Below, in pieces: positions 17,683 through 27,300 of a stretch of 64,000 nucleotides of DNA; positions within the stretch are counted from its first letter, which is position 1, and every line of letters starts with the position of its first letter. Made by a program: the position numbers and the translations under genes. The stretch covers positions 248,001 to 312,000 of the forward strand of contig NZ_JALJEJ010000001.1 of the NCBI RefSeq assembly GCF_022953055.1. Reading direction: 5' to 3'. The notes beneath the pieces are model-generated. The model saw nothing but the letters and a program-made list of their open reading frames with translations. It searched no databases and had not been told where the DNA came from. The DNA comes from Mucilaginibacter straminoryzae (GTDB taxonomy: Bacteria > Bacteroidota > Bacteroidia > Sphingobacteriales > Sphingobacteriaceae).

Positions 17683-19182
17683 ATGGCAACAACCTTAATG
17701 ACCCCCGGTGTCTACATCGAAGAAAAGAACGCCTTCCCCAACTCGGCGGTGGCGGTAGAAACGGCTGTTCCGGTTTTTATTGGCTATACCTCTGTAGCGG
17801 TAAGAAACGGTAAATCGCTGCTGCGGCAGCCGGTTCGCATCACCTCATTTGCAGAATACATAGAGCTTTTCGGCGCAGGCTTTAAACCTAAGTATACCAT
17901 TGCTGATGCAGCTGCTACAGATAAGGATGCATTTGTGATCGATGGTAAATCAAAAGTATTAGCGATTGCAGATAACAATACATTTTATCTGTACAACTCT
18001 ATTCGCCTTTTTTACGCGAATGGCGGCGGTCCTGCTTACATTGTGTCTGTTGGTACCTACGGAGATAAACCGGAGGGCTTTGAGATCAACGCGGCTGACT
18101 TCATCGGTTCTGCTGACATCCCGAGTGCCATTGATCTGCTGATCAACGAGCAGGAACCTACGCTGGTAGTGATCCCGGATGCAATTGCCCTGGGTGAAGA
18201 ATGTTATAACAGTATCTATACCACTGTGCTGCTGCATTGCGCTAAAATGCAAAGCCGTTTCGGCATATTCGACCTGGTAAAGCAACCGGCAACAGCTACA
18301 ACAGACGAAATTGTTGCCGCTTTCAGAGATAAGATCGGCATTAATGCGCTCAATTACGGTGCCGCTTATTATCCCTGGATACAGGCTACAGTAGTACAGC
18401 CGGATGAAATAAACTTCGAAAACTTTGATGCAGGTGTTGATCTTGGTGCGTTGCTGCCAGAAGATGCCGCTAAAGAAGTGGTGACCCGTTTCAAAGCAAT
18501 AGCTGAACCTAATGATAACGATAAAAGAAACTTCCACCTTTCTTTAAAAGCTACCAGTATTACTTATGTACACCTGCTGAACGAACTGCGTAATAAGGAA
18601 AACGAGTTGCCGCCAAGCGGGGCAATGGCCGGTATTTATACCCTGGTTGATAATAGCCGTGGCGTATGGAAAGCGCCTGCAAACGTATCGCTGAGCATGG
18701 TGAACGCACCAACTGTAAATATTTCGCATGATGCGCAGCAACAACTGAATATAGATGTAATGGCCGGTAAATCTATTAATGTGATCCGCCCGTTCCCGGG
18801 TGTGGGTACGTTAGTTTGGGGCGGCCGTACGCTTGACGGCAACAGCCAGGACTGGCGCTACATCAACGTTCGCCGGACCATGATCATGCTGGAACAATCT
18901 ATTAAACTGGCTTGCCGCGCTTACGTGTTCGAACCGAATGATGCCAACACCTGGGTAACCGTGAAAAGCATGATTGTGAATTTCCTGACCAACCTTTGGA
19001 AACAAGGGGCTTTGGCCGGTGCAGTTCCGGAGCAGGCTTTCGATGTTCAGATCGGTTTAGGTTCAACCATGACACCAACGGATATCCTCGATGGTAAAAT
19101 GCTGGTTATGGTTAAAGTAGCGATCGTTAGACCGGCTGAGTTTATCGTGATCACCTTCCAGCAACAAATGCAGCAATCTTAA
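17683..19182 (+). CDS. eCIS contractile sheath protein
   Basis: 499 residues, phage tail sheath family (Afp2-4/Pvc2-like), which forms the contractile outer cylinder. The N-terminal handshake segment reads MTPGVYIEEKNAFP and is followed by VPVFIGYT. The conserved C-terminal domain has VWGGRTLDGN, WRYINVRRTMIMLE and the closing VAIVRPAEFIVITFQQQ. Only one sheath gene is present, whereas Afp has three paralogues. It is followed by the two tube genes. Confidence 0.95.
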   Translation: MATTLMTPGVYIEEKNAFPNSAVAVETAVPVFIGYTSVAVRNGKSLLRQPVRITSFAEYIELFGAGFKPKYTIADAAATDKDAFVIDGKSKVLAIADNNTFYLYNSIRLFYANGGGPAYIVSVGTYGDKPEGFEINAADFIGSADIPSAIDLLINEQEPTLVVIPDAIALGEECYNSIYTTVLLHCAKMQSRFGIFDLVKQPATATTDEIVAAFRDKIGINALNYGAAYYPWIQATVVQPDEINFENFDAGVDLGALLPEDAAKEVVTRFKAIAEPNDNDKRNFHLSLKATSITYVHLLNELRNKENELPPSGAMAGIYTLVDNSRGVWKAPANVSLSMVNAPTVNISHDAQQQLNIDVMAGKSINVIRPFPGVGTLVWGGRTLDGNSQDWRYINVRRTMIMLEQSIKLACRAYVFEPNDANTWVTVKSMIVNFLTNLWKQGALAGAVPEQAFDVQIGLGSTMTPTDILDGKMLVMVKVAIVRPAEFIVITFQQQMQQS

Positions 19183-19224
19183 TTAACAAAACCAATTTAA
19201 ACTAATCACAAAAAGACTAATAAA

Positions 19225-19680
19225 ATGGCAGACGACGGATCAGCACAATCAGCGGCAACGTGGCCGATGGTTAAGTTCGCATTTCAGGTGAAATGGGACG
19301 ATGCAGAAATAGTATTCCAGGAAGTAACAGGCCTTACAGCAGAGGCGCAGGTAATTGAGTACCGCGGCGGTAGCAGTAAGACATTTTCTACCGTAAAAAT
19401 GCCCGGCTTGCTGAAGTACGGCAACGTAACACTAAAGAAAGGGATTTTTAAGGGTGATAAAACACTTTGGACTAAATTCCAGGCCCTGAAAATGAACACC
19501 TACAAGCGTTCGCAGATTACCATCAGTTTACTGGACGAAGCAAATGCAGTAGCCATGAGCTGGACACTGCTGAATGCTTTCCCAAGCAAGATAACGGTTA
19601 CTGACATGAAATCAGACTCGAATGAGGTGGCCGTTGAAACCATGGAACTGGCACATGAAGGTTTAACACTGGCAAGCTAA
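19225..19680 (+). CDS. eCIS inner tube protein 1 (gp19/Hcp-like)
   Basis: 151 residues of the phage tail tube family (Afp1/Pvc1-like). Hallmarks are FQEVTGLTAEAQVIEYRGG, VTLKKGIFKGD and WTLLNAFPSKIT. Subunits stack as hexameric rings to make the inner tube inside the sheath. The gene is 42 nt after the sheath and 8 nt before a second tube paralogue. As the first copy it is the likely main tube subunit. Confidence 0.93.
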   Translation: MADDGSAQSAATWPMVKFAFQVKWDDAEIVFQEVTGLTAEAQVIEYRGGSSKTFSTVKMPGLLKYGNVTLKKGIFKGDKTLWTKFQALKMNTYKRSQITISLLDEANAVAMSWTLLNAFPSKITVTDMKSDSNEVAVETMELAHEGLTLAS

Positions 19681-19688
19681 ACTAAATA

Positions 19689-20132
19689 ATGGCTGATAAT
19701 TACTATCCTCCGGTAGGGTTTTACTTCAAAGTAAATGTAATTGGAGTAAGCGGAAGCAATGAGGGTAATTTTCAGGAAGTAAGCGGGCTGAACATCAAGC
19801 TCGAAACCCAGGAAGTTAAGGAGGGAGGGGAAAACCGGTATGCACACCGGTTGCCCAGCCCTCCTAAATTTCAAAATATTGTGTTAAAGCGCGGTTTGAC
19901 CACCAGTTCTGCGCTGATTACCTGGGCAAAAGCCGCTGTAGAGCAGTTTACTTTTTCGCCAAAAACAGTAGTGATTAACCTGATGGACGAAAACGCTTCG
20001 CCCCTGGCCAGTTGGAATATCAAGAACGCTTACCCGGTTGCGCTACAGTTTTCTGATTTTAAGGCGCAGGAAAACGGTATCGTGATAGAAACTATAGACC
20101 TGGCCTTTGATTATTTCACCAGAACTTTTTAA
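19689..20132 (+). CDS. eCIS inner tube protein 2 (Afp5-like tube initiator)
   Basis: 147 residues, a paralogue of the preceding tube protein. It shares FQEVSGLNIKLETQEVKEGG, IVLKRGLTTSSALITW and SWNIKNAYPVALQF. In Afp/PVC particles the second tube protein forms the ring joining the main tube to the spike and baseplate; the same is inferred here from order. It lies 8 nt after tube protein 1. Confidence 0.9.
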   Translation: MADNYYPPVGFYFKVNVIGVSGSNEGNFQEVSGLNIKLETQEVKEGGENRYAHRLPSPPKFQNIVLKRGLTTSSALITWAKAAVEQFTFSPKTVVINLMDENASPLASWNIKNAYPVALQFSDFKAQENGIVIETIDLAFDYFTRTF

Positions 20133-20135
20133 ACC

Positions 20136-20297
20136 ATGCCGATAGAGATCAGGGAATTAGTGATAAAGGTAGCCGTAGACGACAACCCTAACCGTGGGCA
20201 GTTAACAGAGGCAAACCTGCAGCAGCTGAAAAATCAGTTGATTAAAGAGTGTTCCAAAAAAATATTGAATAAAATTAAAGCAGAGCCGGAAAGGTAA
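20136..20297 (+). CDS. DUF5908 family small eCIS protein
   Basis: 53 residues, from MPIEIRELVIKVAV to KIKAEPER. It starts with a beta strand and ends in a basic helix. The opening PIEIRELVIKV and the place between tube and LysM hub genes match DUF5908, a small protein recurrent in contractile injection clusters with no established function. The gene begins 3 nt after the tube gene, and its stop overlaps the next ATG by one base (TAATG), implying coupled translation. Confidence 0.8.
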   Translation: MPIEIRELVIKVAVDDNPNRGQLTEANLQQLKNQLIKECSKKILNKIKAEPER

Positions 20298-20959
20298 TGG
20301 CCTTAACTAAATTAAAAATAGAATCGTATGCCACCCCTGCCTGCACCGGCAGCGCATTGGGCACAATCGATGCCATGTTTAACCCGGCAACATATTCGCG
20401 TAATTACGATATCAGTTATGTAACTTCTAAAGAAGCTAACCGTAACGAACCTACTTTGCTTTTCAGAGGTATTGATAATACCGACCTTAGCCTTGATCTG
20501 ATTGTAGACGGTACCGGTATTGTTCCGATACCCGGTGCAAAAACCGTCGATGCCTATATCACCAATTTTAAAAAACTGGTATACCGTTACCAGGGGTCGC
20601 AGCATAGGCCCAATTATCTTAAAATTACATGGGCCAACCTTTCTTTTATAGGGGTATGCAAAAGTATCAACATTGCTTACACGCTATTTAATGAGGATGG
20701 CTCTGCCCTGCGCGCTACCATAAAAGTTACCTTTTCAAAAAGTGTAGACTATAGCACCAAAGCCAAGGAAGCGCAGAAAAGCTCGCCCGACCTGACCCAT
20801 ATCCGCACGGTGCAAGCGGGTGATACCTTACCGCTGATGACCTACCGTATTTATGGCGACAGTGCTTATTACCTGCAGGTGGCAGAAGCGAATAATTTAA
20901 CCAGTGTTGCCGATATTAAACCCGGCGACCAAATTTATTTTCCACCGATAAAAAAATAA
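20297..20959 (+). CDS. eCIS LysM baseplate hub protein (Afp7-like)
   Basis: 220 residues. The N-terminal two thirds belong to the T4 gp53/Afp7-type hub family (motifs IDAMFNPATYSRNYDI and GTGIVPIPGAKTV). A C-terminal LysM domain (about 170-218) has VQAGDTLPLMTYRIYGDSAYY and IKPGDQIYFPP. It clamps the spike to the first tube ring. Its stop lies 1 nt before the VgrG-like gene. Confidence 0.92.
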   Translation: MALTKLKIESYATPACTGSALGTIDAMFNPATYSRNYDISYVTSKEANRNEPTLLFRGIDNTDLSLDLIVDGTGIVPIPGAKTVDAYITNFKKLVYRYQGSQHRPNYLKITWANLSFIGVCKSINIAYTLFNEDGSALRATIKVTFSKSVDYSTKAKEAQKSSPDLTHIRTVQAGDTLPLMTYRIYGDSAYYLQVAEANNLTSVADIKPGDQIYFPPIKK

Positions 20960-20960
20960 T

Positions 20961-22754
20961 ATGGCTGCCCCTTCACCTACAGATCTACAGGACGCTACCC
21001 TGCGTACCACCATCCTGGTAAACGGTTCGGCCATAAAGGATACTTACCCGCTGGTTTCTATCCAGATCCGCCATGAACTGAACCGGATATCCTGGGCCGA
21101 GGTGGTTTTTATTGATGGAGATATTACCAACAGCGACTTCCCTATCAGTGATAGTGACGACCTGATTCCGGGTAACCCGATCAGTATTAGTGCCGGTTAT
21201 GGCGACGATGCCGAGAGTACCATCTTTAGCGGCGTTATTGTTAAGCAAGCACTGGAGATTAACGAAAACGGAGATTATCACCTGGTAGTTACAGCAAAGC
21301 ACAAGGCCGTAAGTATGACGTTTAACCGTACCGAAGCCGAGTTCGCTTCTAAAGCAGACAGCGATATCCTTACCGCCATTATTGGTAACTACAGCTTAAG
21401 CAGCAGTGTTTCCTCTACATCATATCAGCAGGAGGCGATGTTCCAGAAACTGGCTACCGATTGGGATTTTATCCTGGCACGTGCAGAGTTTCTGGGCTTT
21501 GTAGTTGCGTTGGATGGCGATAACGATATCAGCATAGCTGCACCCGAAGTATCTGGCACGGCAGTGTTGAACGTCACCTTTGGCCAGTCTATTATTGCTT
21601 TTCGTGCAGAGCTGAATGCAGAGCGTCAGTTGCCTGGGGTTACCATTAACTCCTGGGATATCAAGTCGCTGGCGCAGGCATCATCCTCGGGTACAGAACC
21701 CTCGGTAAACAGCCAGGGCAACCTTAGCGGTAAATCACTTTCCACTAAACTGTCGCAAACGGCGCTTAACATCAGCTCGGGTACGCCAATGGATAAAGCA
21801 GAATCAAAGCTTTGGGCAGATGCCTTTTTCCTGCGCATGCGTTTAGCTGCTTTACGTGGCGAAGTAACGTTTACCGGCAGTGCGCTGGCTAAAACGGGTA
21901 AACTTTTAGAACTGGCCGGTGTAGGCGAGAGGTATAATGGCGATGCCTATATATCTGCTGTAAGTCATACACTGGAAGACGGCCGTTGGGAAACCACGGT
22001 TAAATTCGGGTTGGAGGATAAAAAGGTAGCCGAACGTGCAGACGTATCCTATCCCCCCGCATTTGGTACACTGCCCGCTATACAAGGCTTGCAGGTGGCA
22101 ACGGTGAAGAAGTTAACGGAAGATCCGGCAAGCGCCTACCGCATTCAGTTAAATATTCCATCGGTGTCAACAGGAACGGGTGTTTGGGCGCGCATGGCCA
22201 ATTTTTATGCCACCAATAATGCAGGTTCGGTTTTTCTGCCTGAGATCGGTGATGAGGTAGTGATTGGCTACCTGGAAAGCGACCCTCGATATCCCGTTAT
22301 ATTGGGTTCGTTGTACAGTAGTACCAATGTTAACCCTAATCCCGCAGCTGATGGCAACAACACGAAAGCATTAACTACGCGGTCACAATTAAAGATCACT
22401 TTTGACGACGATAAAAAAGTGATCACCATTACCACTCCCGGCAACAATACAATCACCCTGTCAGACGATGCCAAATCCATCACACTGGTAGATCAGAACA
22501 GTAATAAAGTAGAAATGACATCGTCTGGCATCAATATCCAATCTGCCAAAGACATTACATTAAAGGCCACAGGTAATATCAATTTAAATGCCACGCAGAA
22601 AGTATCTGTTACGGCTACGCAGGATGTAGAAATCACCGGGATGAACGTAAAGGCTACCGCTAACGTGGGTTTTACTGCCCAGGGAAGCGCTACGGCAGAA
22701 GTATCCGCTTCGGGGCAAACCACCATTAAGGGGGCTATGGTAATGATCAATTAA
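20961..22754 (+). CDS. eCIS VgrG-like spike protein (Afp8-like)
   Basis: 597 residues fusing a gp27-like hub (about 1-370), an OB-fold (about 378-460, with WARMANFYATNNAGSVFLP and EIGDEVVIGYLESDPRYP) and a repetitive beta-helix needle (about 470-597: runs of ITL, VEM, INI, VTA). The trimer forms the central spike that pierces the target. It is followed after 13 nt by the PAAR tip gene. Confidence 0.94.
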   Translation: MAAPSPTDLQDATLRTTILVNGSAIKDTYPLVSIQIRHELNRISWAEVVFIDGDITNSDFPISDSDDLIPGNPISISAGYGDDAESTIFSGVIVKQALEINENGDYHLVVTAKHKAVSMTFNRTEAEFASKADSDILTAIIGNYSLSSSVSSTSYQQEAMFQKLATDWDFILARAEFLGFVVALDGDNDISIAAPEVSGTAVLNVTFGQSIIAFRAELNAERQLPGVTINSWDIKSLAQASSSGTEPSVNSQGNLSGKSLSTKLSQTALNISSGTPMDKAESKLWADAFFLRMRLAALRGEVTFTGSALAKTGKLLELAGVGERYNGDAYISAVSHTLEDGRWETTVKFGLEDKKVAERADVSYPPAFGTLPAIQGLQVATVKKLTEDPASAYRIQLNIPSVSTGTGVWARMANFYATNNAGSVFLPEIGDEVVIGYLESDPRYPVILGSLYSSTNVNPNPAADGNNTKALTTRSQLKITFDDDKKVITITTPGNNTITLSDDAKSITLVDQNSNKVEMTSSGINIQSAKDITLKATGNINLNATQKVSVTATQDVEITGMNVKATANVGFTAQGSATAEVSASGQTTIKGAMVMIN

Positions 22755-22767
22755 ACAATTTACGAAA

Positions 22768-23070
22768 ATGGGAGCACCAGCAGCACGATTAACAGATATG
22801 CATACCTGCCCGATGCAGACACCGGCCCTTCCGCCGATCCCGCATGTTGGCGGCCCGGTAATAGGCCCTGGTGTGCCGACCGTTTTGATCGGCAAACTTC
22901 CGGCAGCCGTAATGGGCGATAATCTGGTATGTGTAGGCCCGCCGGATTCTATCGTGAAGGGATCAGCCACGGTAATGATCGGCGGAAAGCCGGCAGCAAG
23001 AATGGGCGATACAACTGCGCATGGCGGCAGTATCGTATTAGGATGTTTCACAGTTTTGATCGGAGGTTAG
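22768..23070 (+). CDS. eCIS PAAR tip protein (Afp10-like)
   Basis: 100 residues of the PAAR/DUF4150-like fold that sharpens the spike tip. Three Gly-rich repeats are seen (VGGPVIGPGVPTVLIGKLPA, VGPPDSIVKGSATVMIGGKPA, ARMGDTTAHGGSIVLG), and His12, Cys14 and His84 could bind the tip metal. No C-terminal effector extension is present, so the tip is a plain cap. The stop lies 1 nt before the gp25 gene. Confidence 0.93.
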   Translation: MGAPAARLTDMHTCPMQTPALPPIPHVGGPVIGPGVPTVLIGKLPAAVMGDNLVCVGPPDSIVKGSATVMIGGKPAARMGDTTAHGGSIVLGCFTVLIGG

Positions 23071-23071
23071 C

Positions 23072-23500
23072 ATGGCATCAAATATCCAAAGCTTTTTAGG
23101 TACAGGCTGGGGGTTCCCGCCCACGTTTGATAAGGTAAGCAACGGCGTACGCATGTCTTCAGATATGAAAGATATTGAAGAAAGTATCTGGCTGATACTG
23201 GGTACGATTCCTGGTGAGCGGATCATGCAGCCCGAATTTGGATGCGATCTGCGAAAGATGGGTTTCGAACGGATAGACTCAAACCTCGTCTCCTCGTTGA
23301 ACCACGTGATCTATCATGCCCTGCTTAATTTCGAACCGCGCGTAAACTTCACCGGGGCGGATGTGTTGGGCCGTGATGACGCAGACGGGATACTCACCAT
23401 CCAGATCAATTACACCATTATCAGTACCAATACGCGCCACAACATTGTTTATCCATTTTACCTGGTGGAGGGAACGAATTTATCTGCCGCTGCCATTTAA
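23072..23500 (+). CDS. eCIS baseplate gp25-like protein (Afp9-like)
   Basis: 142 residues of the GPW/gp25 family. It has the conserved EESIWLILGTIPGERIMQPEFGCDL (split by a short loop), with the EPR-type core as GER. It links the sheath to the baseplate wedge. It lies 1 nt after PAAR and 10 nt before the large baseplate gene. Confidence 0.94.
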   Translation: MASNIQSFLGTGWGFPPTFDKVSNGVRMSSDMKDIEESIWLILGTIPGERIMQPEFGCDLRKMGFERIDSNLVSSLNHVIYHALLNFEPRVNFTGADVLGRDDADGILTIQINYTIISTNTRHNIVYPFYLVEGTNLSAAAI

Positions 23501-23510
23501 ATATTGAACC

Positions 23511-26500
23511 ATGAGCGAGCTGTTATCGGAAGCAAAAGACGGATTAAGCCAGCAGGAGCGTAAGATTGCAGCACTGTTTCCAGAAAACTTTCGCATAGAC
23601 GAGAAAGACGGCGTAGACCTCTTGCGTTACCTGTACGAGCTGGCCGGCGAGTTTAATTTTTACAATACCAAAAATGAGATAGAGGGCGACTGGCGCGATT
23701 TTTTTCAGACCAATGCCAATTTACTGATTTTAATTACTTCCCGGCAGGACTATGCCGAGAACCTTACCCGCTTAGAACACATAGAAGCGCAGCTGCAGTT
23801 AACAGAGCACGACGAAACATTTTTCAGGCATATTAATTCCCTTTTTGATTTTCTTGCCGAAGCGGTAGCCAATATCCAGCAGTTGCAGCATCAGTTTACC
23901 CGCATTTATGCCGCTAACATTCGCGTTCAAAGCATAGCTAAAATAGCCGCCACCCTTAACGATCAGTTTGGGCACTTCAAAAATATTTACCTGCAATACA
24001 AAGAGGTATTTAGCGGTAAGGTGCACAGGCAGGAAAAGTTGGAAAAGCTGCATGCAGATGATAAATCAACGCCGCAGTTCTTCAATACTGCAGACGAAAC
24101 GCTAAGGGAGCAGGCCATGGCTTCTGTAAAGTTTGTTAAAGGGGCTTTTAATGATTTGCGACGGCACTATAACCAGTTTCTTGGTGCCATAAATTACTAC
24201 CTGCGCGGGTATGATCTATTTAAAGACAAGCAACCGCCGCACCTGGCGCTATGCCTGGCATTTATCCATCTGTACCAGTATTTGCAGGAACAGTTGAATT
24301 TATTACCCAAGAAGCACCTGGATTTTTACTACCGGGATATTTTAAATTTTAAACCCCTGCCAGAGCAGCCGGATAGTACTTATGTGCTATTTGAAGCGGA
24401 CCCTACGGTAGAAATGGTAAACCTTAAAAAGGGAGAAGAACTGCTGGCAGAGATTGGCAGCCAGAAGCCCCTGATCTATATAACCGAACAACCGCTTCAG
24501 CTTACCGGCGCCAGTGTGGCGCAGTTGAAAACACTATACATCTCTAAATACACCTGGAATGCCGACCTTGCAGAAATAAACATGTTAAGGCCTTTTCAGG
24601 CTGATTTTCAACCGCTGACTGCTACAGAATTGCTTAAACCACGCGGTACGGTTCTCCCCAAGGCCGTGCTGGGCGAAAATCAGGGAGATTTTGGCATGAA
24701 CGAACGCACCATGGACGATACAGCTATCGGCACGATCATTAGTTCGCCTGTGCTTTATCTTCCCGAGGGAGACCGTCGCATTAAGATCACTATTTACCTG
24801 TCAAAAAAGTCGGCCGTGCAGTTAGATGGTTTTATAAACAGCTATCAGCAAATAAAGGACGCAGATTTCCTGCAAACGAGTTTTGACTTGTTTAACGAGG
24901 CCTTTAATGTTTGTTATACCGCGAAGGATGGCTGGCTTAGCGCGCAGCGATACAATGCCGTTTATGCCGGTAATGCAACAGACCGTTATATCGAGATCAA
25001 TATCAGCCTGCCCTCACAGGAAGAAGCACCGGTTGTTTATGTCCCCGGTGTGCATGGCGATATTAATCATATCACGTTCCCTGCAATAAGAGTAAACTTA
25101 AATAACGGTGCGGCTGTTCATGGCTATTCGTTCTTACGCAACCTGGTTATCGAACGTATAAAGATCAACGCCCGGGTTTACGGGGTGAAAAATTTCAGCC
25201 TGGCCAGTAATTACGGCCCTGTAAGTTCGGTGGCGGCATTCCCGCCATTCGGTTCGCCGCCGGTCAAGGGTGCCCCACTATTGATCAAGAACACCAACGT
25301 TTTTAACCGGTATACAAAAAAAGTACGCTTGTTTCTGCAATGGATCGGCCTGCCCGAAGTAACAGGTGGTTTTGAGGAGCATTACCGTGCTTACGGACTT
25401 AACTATAAAACAGATTCTTTCAAGATAAAGGTAGCATCGGTAAACAATGGTCGCGTAACCCCGCCGGAAGATAAACAGCAGGAGTTTGAGCTGTTTGCGG
25501 TAGATTACAATAGCGAAGGTCATGAATACCTGCTGCCCGAAACCCGGCTGGATAAGATTGACGTGCAGCAACTGGAGTTTACCAATAACCCTTTAATGGA
25601 TGCGGAGAATAATGTAGCTGGTACCGGTTATGACAACGGTGCTTTGCAGATCGAACTGTCCAATCCTCCTTCGGCGTTTGGCCACGAGGCCTACCCGCAG
25701 TTGGTAGCCGATGTAATGGTACATAATAGCCGGCGGTTCGTACGGAAAAGGCCAATGCCTAATCCGCCGTATACACCCATGGTGAAAACCCTGCGGGTAG
25801 ATTATATCCTGGAAGCTTCAGAAGCGTTACGTCGGTCTGTCCGTTCAGACGGTAACAATATAACAGTTCATCACTTATGCCCCTTCGGCTACATGCAGGC
25901 ATACCCGGGGCATGTGGAAGGGGGAACCACTTTGTTTCCGGACTTACAGCAAAACCGAAATCTGTTCATCGGCTTAAAGAACGTGGTGCCAGGCCAGGAA
26001 CTGTCTTTGTTGTTCTACCTGGAAGAAAAGAACTTTATTGAATCGCTGGGTGACGAGGCCGCGATCCGCTGGAGTTACCTCGACCGGAACGAATGGGTAA
26101 GTATCCCCGCATCCGGGTTAATTGCCGATACCACCAATAACCTGGTCAATACAGGGATTGTCAGGATAACCGTTCCGCGTGAGCTTTGTATCGAAAATAC
26201 AGTGATGCCCTCCGGGCTTTTCTGGCTCAGGCTTTCTGTTGACGGCTTTGCAGAGGTGTATACCAAACTTATCGCCGTTACAACAAACGCCGTATTGGTC
26301 ACCCGGCAGGGCCTTGCCCCGGAACATTTTGAACTGCTGAAGCCTGGGAAAATTAAAAGCTTCAACAGGCAGATAGCAGGCATAAAACAGGTAATACAGC
26401 CTTTTTATGCTTTCAACGGCAGGGCAGCAGAATCTGAAGCAGATTTTTATGTGCGGGTAAGCGAGCGTTTGCGCCATAAGAACAGGCCGGTAACCGTAAG

Positions 26501-27293
26501 GCAGATAGAGCAATTCATTCTGCAGGCTTTCCCTGAACTACTGATGGCTAAATGTATTACCCGTAATGAAACAGTGATAGAACAAACCGAGGGGCCGGGG
26601 GCTACGATAAAAGTGATCCTGATTCCGAGGCTGAATGATAACGGTGCGGAGATAGTGCGAGAGCCTATGGTAAATCTGGCAACGCTGTATAAAGTAAATA
26701 AGCTGCTAAGGGGGGCGTTGCCGGCCTTTATTTACGCCAGGGTAGCTAACCCTGTTTATGAAAGGGTAAAAGTGGTAGCTGATATTGTGTTTGCAAACAC
26801 AGAAAGCGCCAACCAGCAATTCTATCTTAACCAGCTATTCCAGGATATCCGCGATTATTTCTGCCCGTGGATCAACAAAAACGTATTCGAGATTAAAATA
26901 GGTTCAAAAGTATTCGTTTCTGAGGTGCTGAGCTTTATAAAAGAACTTCCTTACGTAAACAGCGTTACCCGCTTCTCCATGGTACATTTTTTTAGAAGCC
27001 GCGAGAATTCAGGCGAATACCGTTACCACATCAATGATCTGGCTATTTCTGGCGATACCTTTTTGCAGGGCTCTGTTCCCGAGGCGATACTCATCCCGGC
27101 AGATGAGCACCTGATTTCGGTAAGTATATCTGAGGAATACCACACGGCGGTTGCCGTCGGGATAGGCGACCTGGCTGTAGATGCCGAATTCCTGGTAACG
27201 GAAAACCGTGCAGAAAAAGGGCTGCAGCAGCATAATAAAAACGAGGATAGTGGCGAAGACGAGTATTTTAATTTAACCATCCACGAAATCTGA
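23511..27293 (+). CDS. eCIS baseplate J/gp47-like protein (Afp11-like)
   Basis: 1260 residues. The C-terminal third carries the baseplate J (T4 gp6-like) signature: ESEADFYVRVSERLRHKNRPVT, VRQIEQFILQAFPELLMAKC and VKVILIPRLNDNG. The N-terminal part (about 1-330) is helical and the middle (about 330-950) beta-rich, as in large Afp11-type wedge proteins. It forms the baseplate wedge that triggers contraction. The fibre candidate follows after 7 nt. Confidence 0.9.
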   Translation: MSELLSEAKDGLSQQERKIAALFPENFRIDEKDGVDLLRYLYELAGEFNFYNTKNEIEGDWRDFFQTNANLLILITSRQDYAENLTRLEHIEAQLQLTEHDETFFRHINSLFDFLAEAVANIQQLQHQFTRIYAANIRVQSIAKIAATLNDQFGHFKNIYLQYKEVFSGKVHRQEKLEKLHADDKSTPQFFNTADETLREQAMASVKFVKGAFNDLRRHYNQFLGAINYYLRGYDLFKDKQPPHLALCLAFIHLYQYLQEQLNLLPKKHLDFYYRDILNFKPLPEQPDSTYVLFEADPTVEMVNLKKGEELLAEIGSQKPLIYITEQPLQLTGASVAQLKTLYISKYTWNADLAEINMLRPFQADFQPLTATELLKPRGTVLPKAVLGENQGDFGMNERTMDDTAIGTIISSPVLYLPEGDRRIKITIYLSKKSAVQLDGFINSYQQIKDADFLQTSFDLFNEAFNVCYTAKDGWLSAQRYNAVYAGNATDRYIEINISLPSQEEAPVVYVPGVHGDINHITFPAIRVNLNNGAAVHGYSFLRNLVIERIKINARVYGVKNFSLASNYGPVSSVAAFPPFGSPPVKGAPLLIKNTNVFNRYTKKVRLFLQWIGLPEVTGGFEEHYRAYGLNYKTDSFKIKVASVNNGRVTPPEDKQQEFELFAVDYNSEGHEYLLPETRLDKIDVQQLEFTNNPLMDAENNVAGTGYDNGALQIELSNPPSAFGHEAYPQLVADVMVHNSRRFVRKRPMPNPPYTPMVKTLRVDYILEASEALRRSVRSDGNNITVHHLCPFGYMQAYPGHVEGGTTLFPDLQQNRNLFIGLKNVVPGQELSLLFYLEEKNFIESLGDEAAIRWSYLDRNEWVSIPASGLIADTTNNLVNTGIVRITVPRELCIENTVMPSGLFWLRLSVDGFAEVYTKLIAVTTNAVLVTRQGLAPEHFELLKPGKIKSFNRQIAGIKQVIQPFYAFNGRAAESEADFYVRVSERLRHKNRPVTVRQIEQFILQAFPELLMAKCITRNETVIEQTEGPGATIKVILIPRLNDNGAEIVREPMVNLATLYKVNKLLRGALPAFIYARVANPVYERVKVVADIVFANTESANQQFYLNQLFQDIRDYFCPWINKNVFEIKIGSKVFVSEVLSFIKELPYVNSVTRFSMVHFFRSRENSGEYRYHINDLAISGDTFLQGSVPEAILIPADEHLISVSISEEYHTAVAVGIGDLAVDAEFLVTENRAEKGLQQHNKNEDSGEDEYFNLTIHEI

Positions 27294-27300
27294 ACAAGCA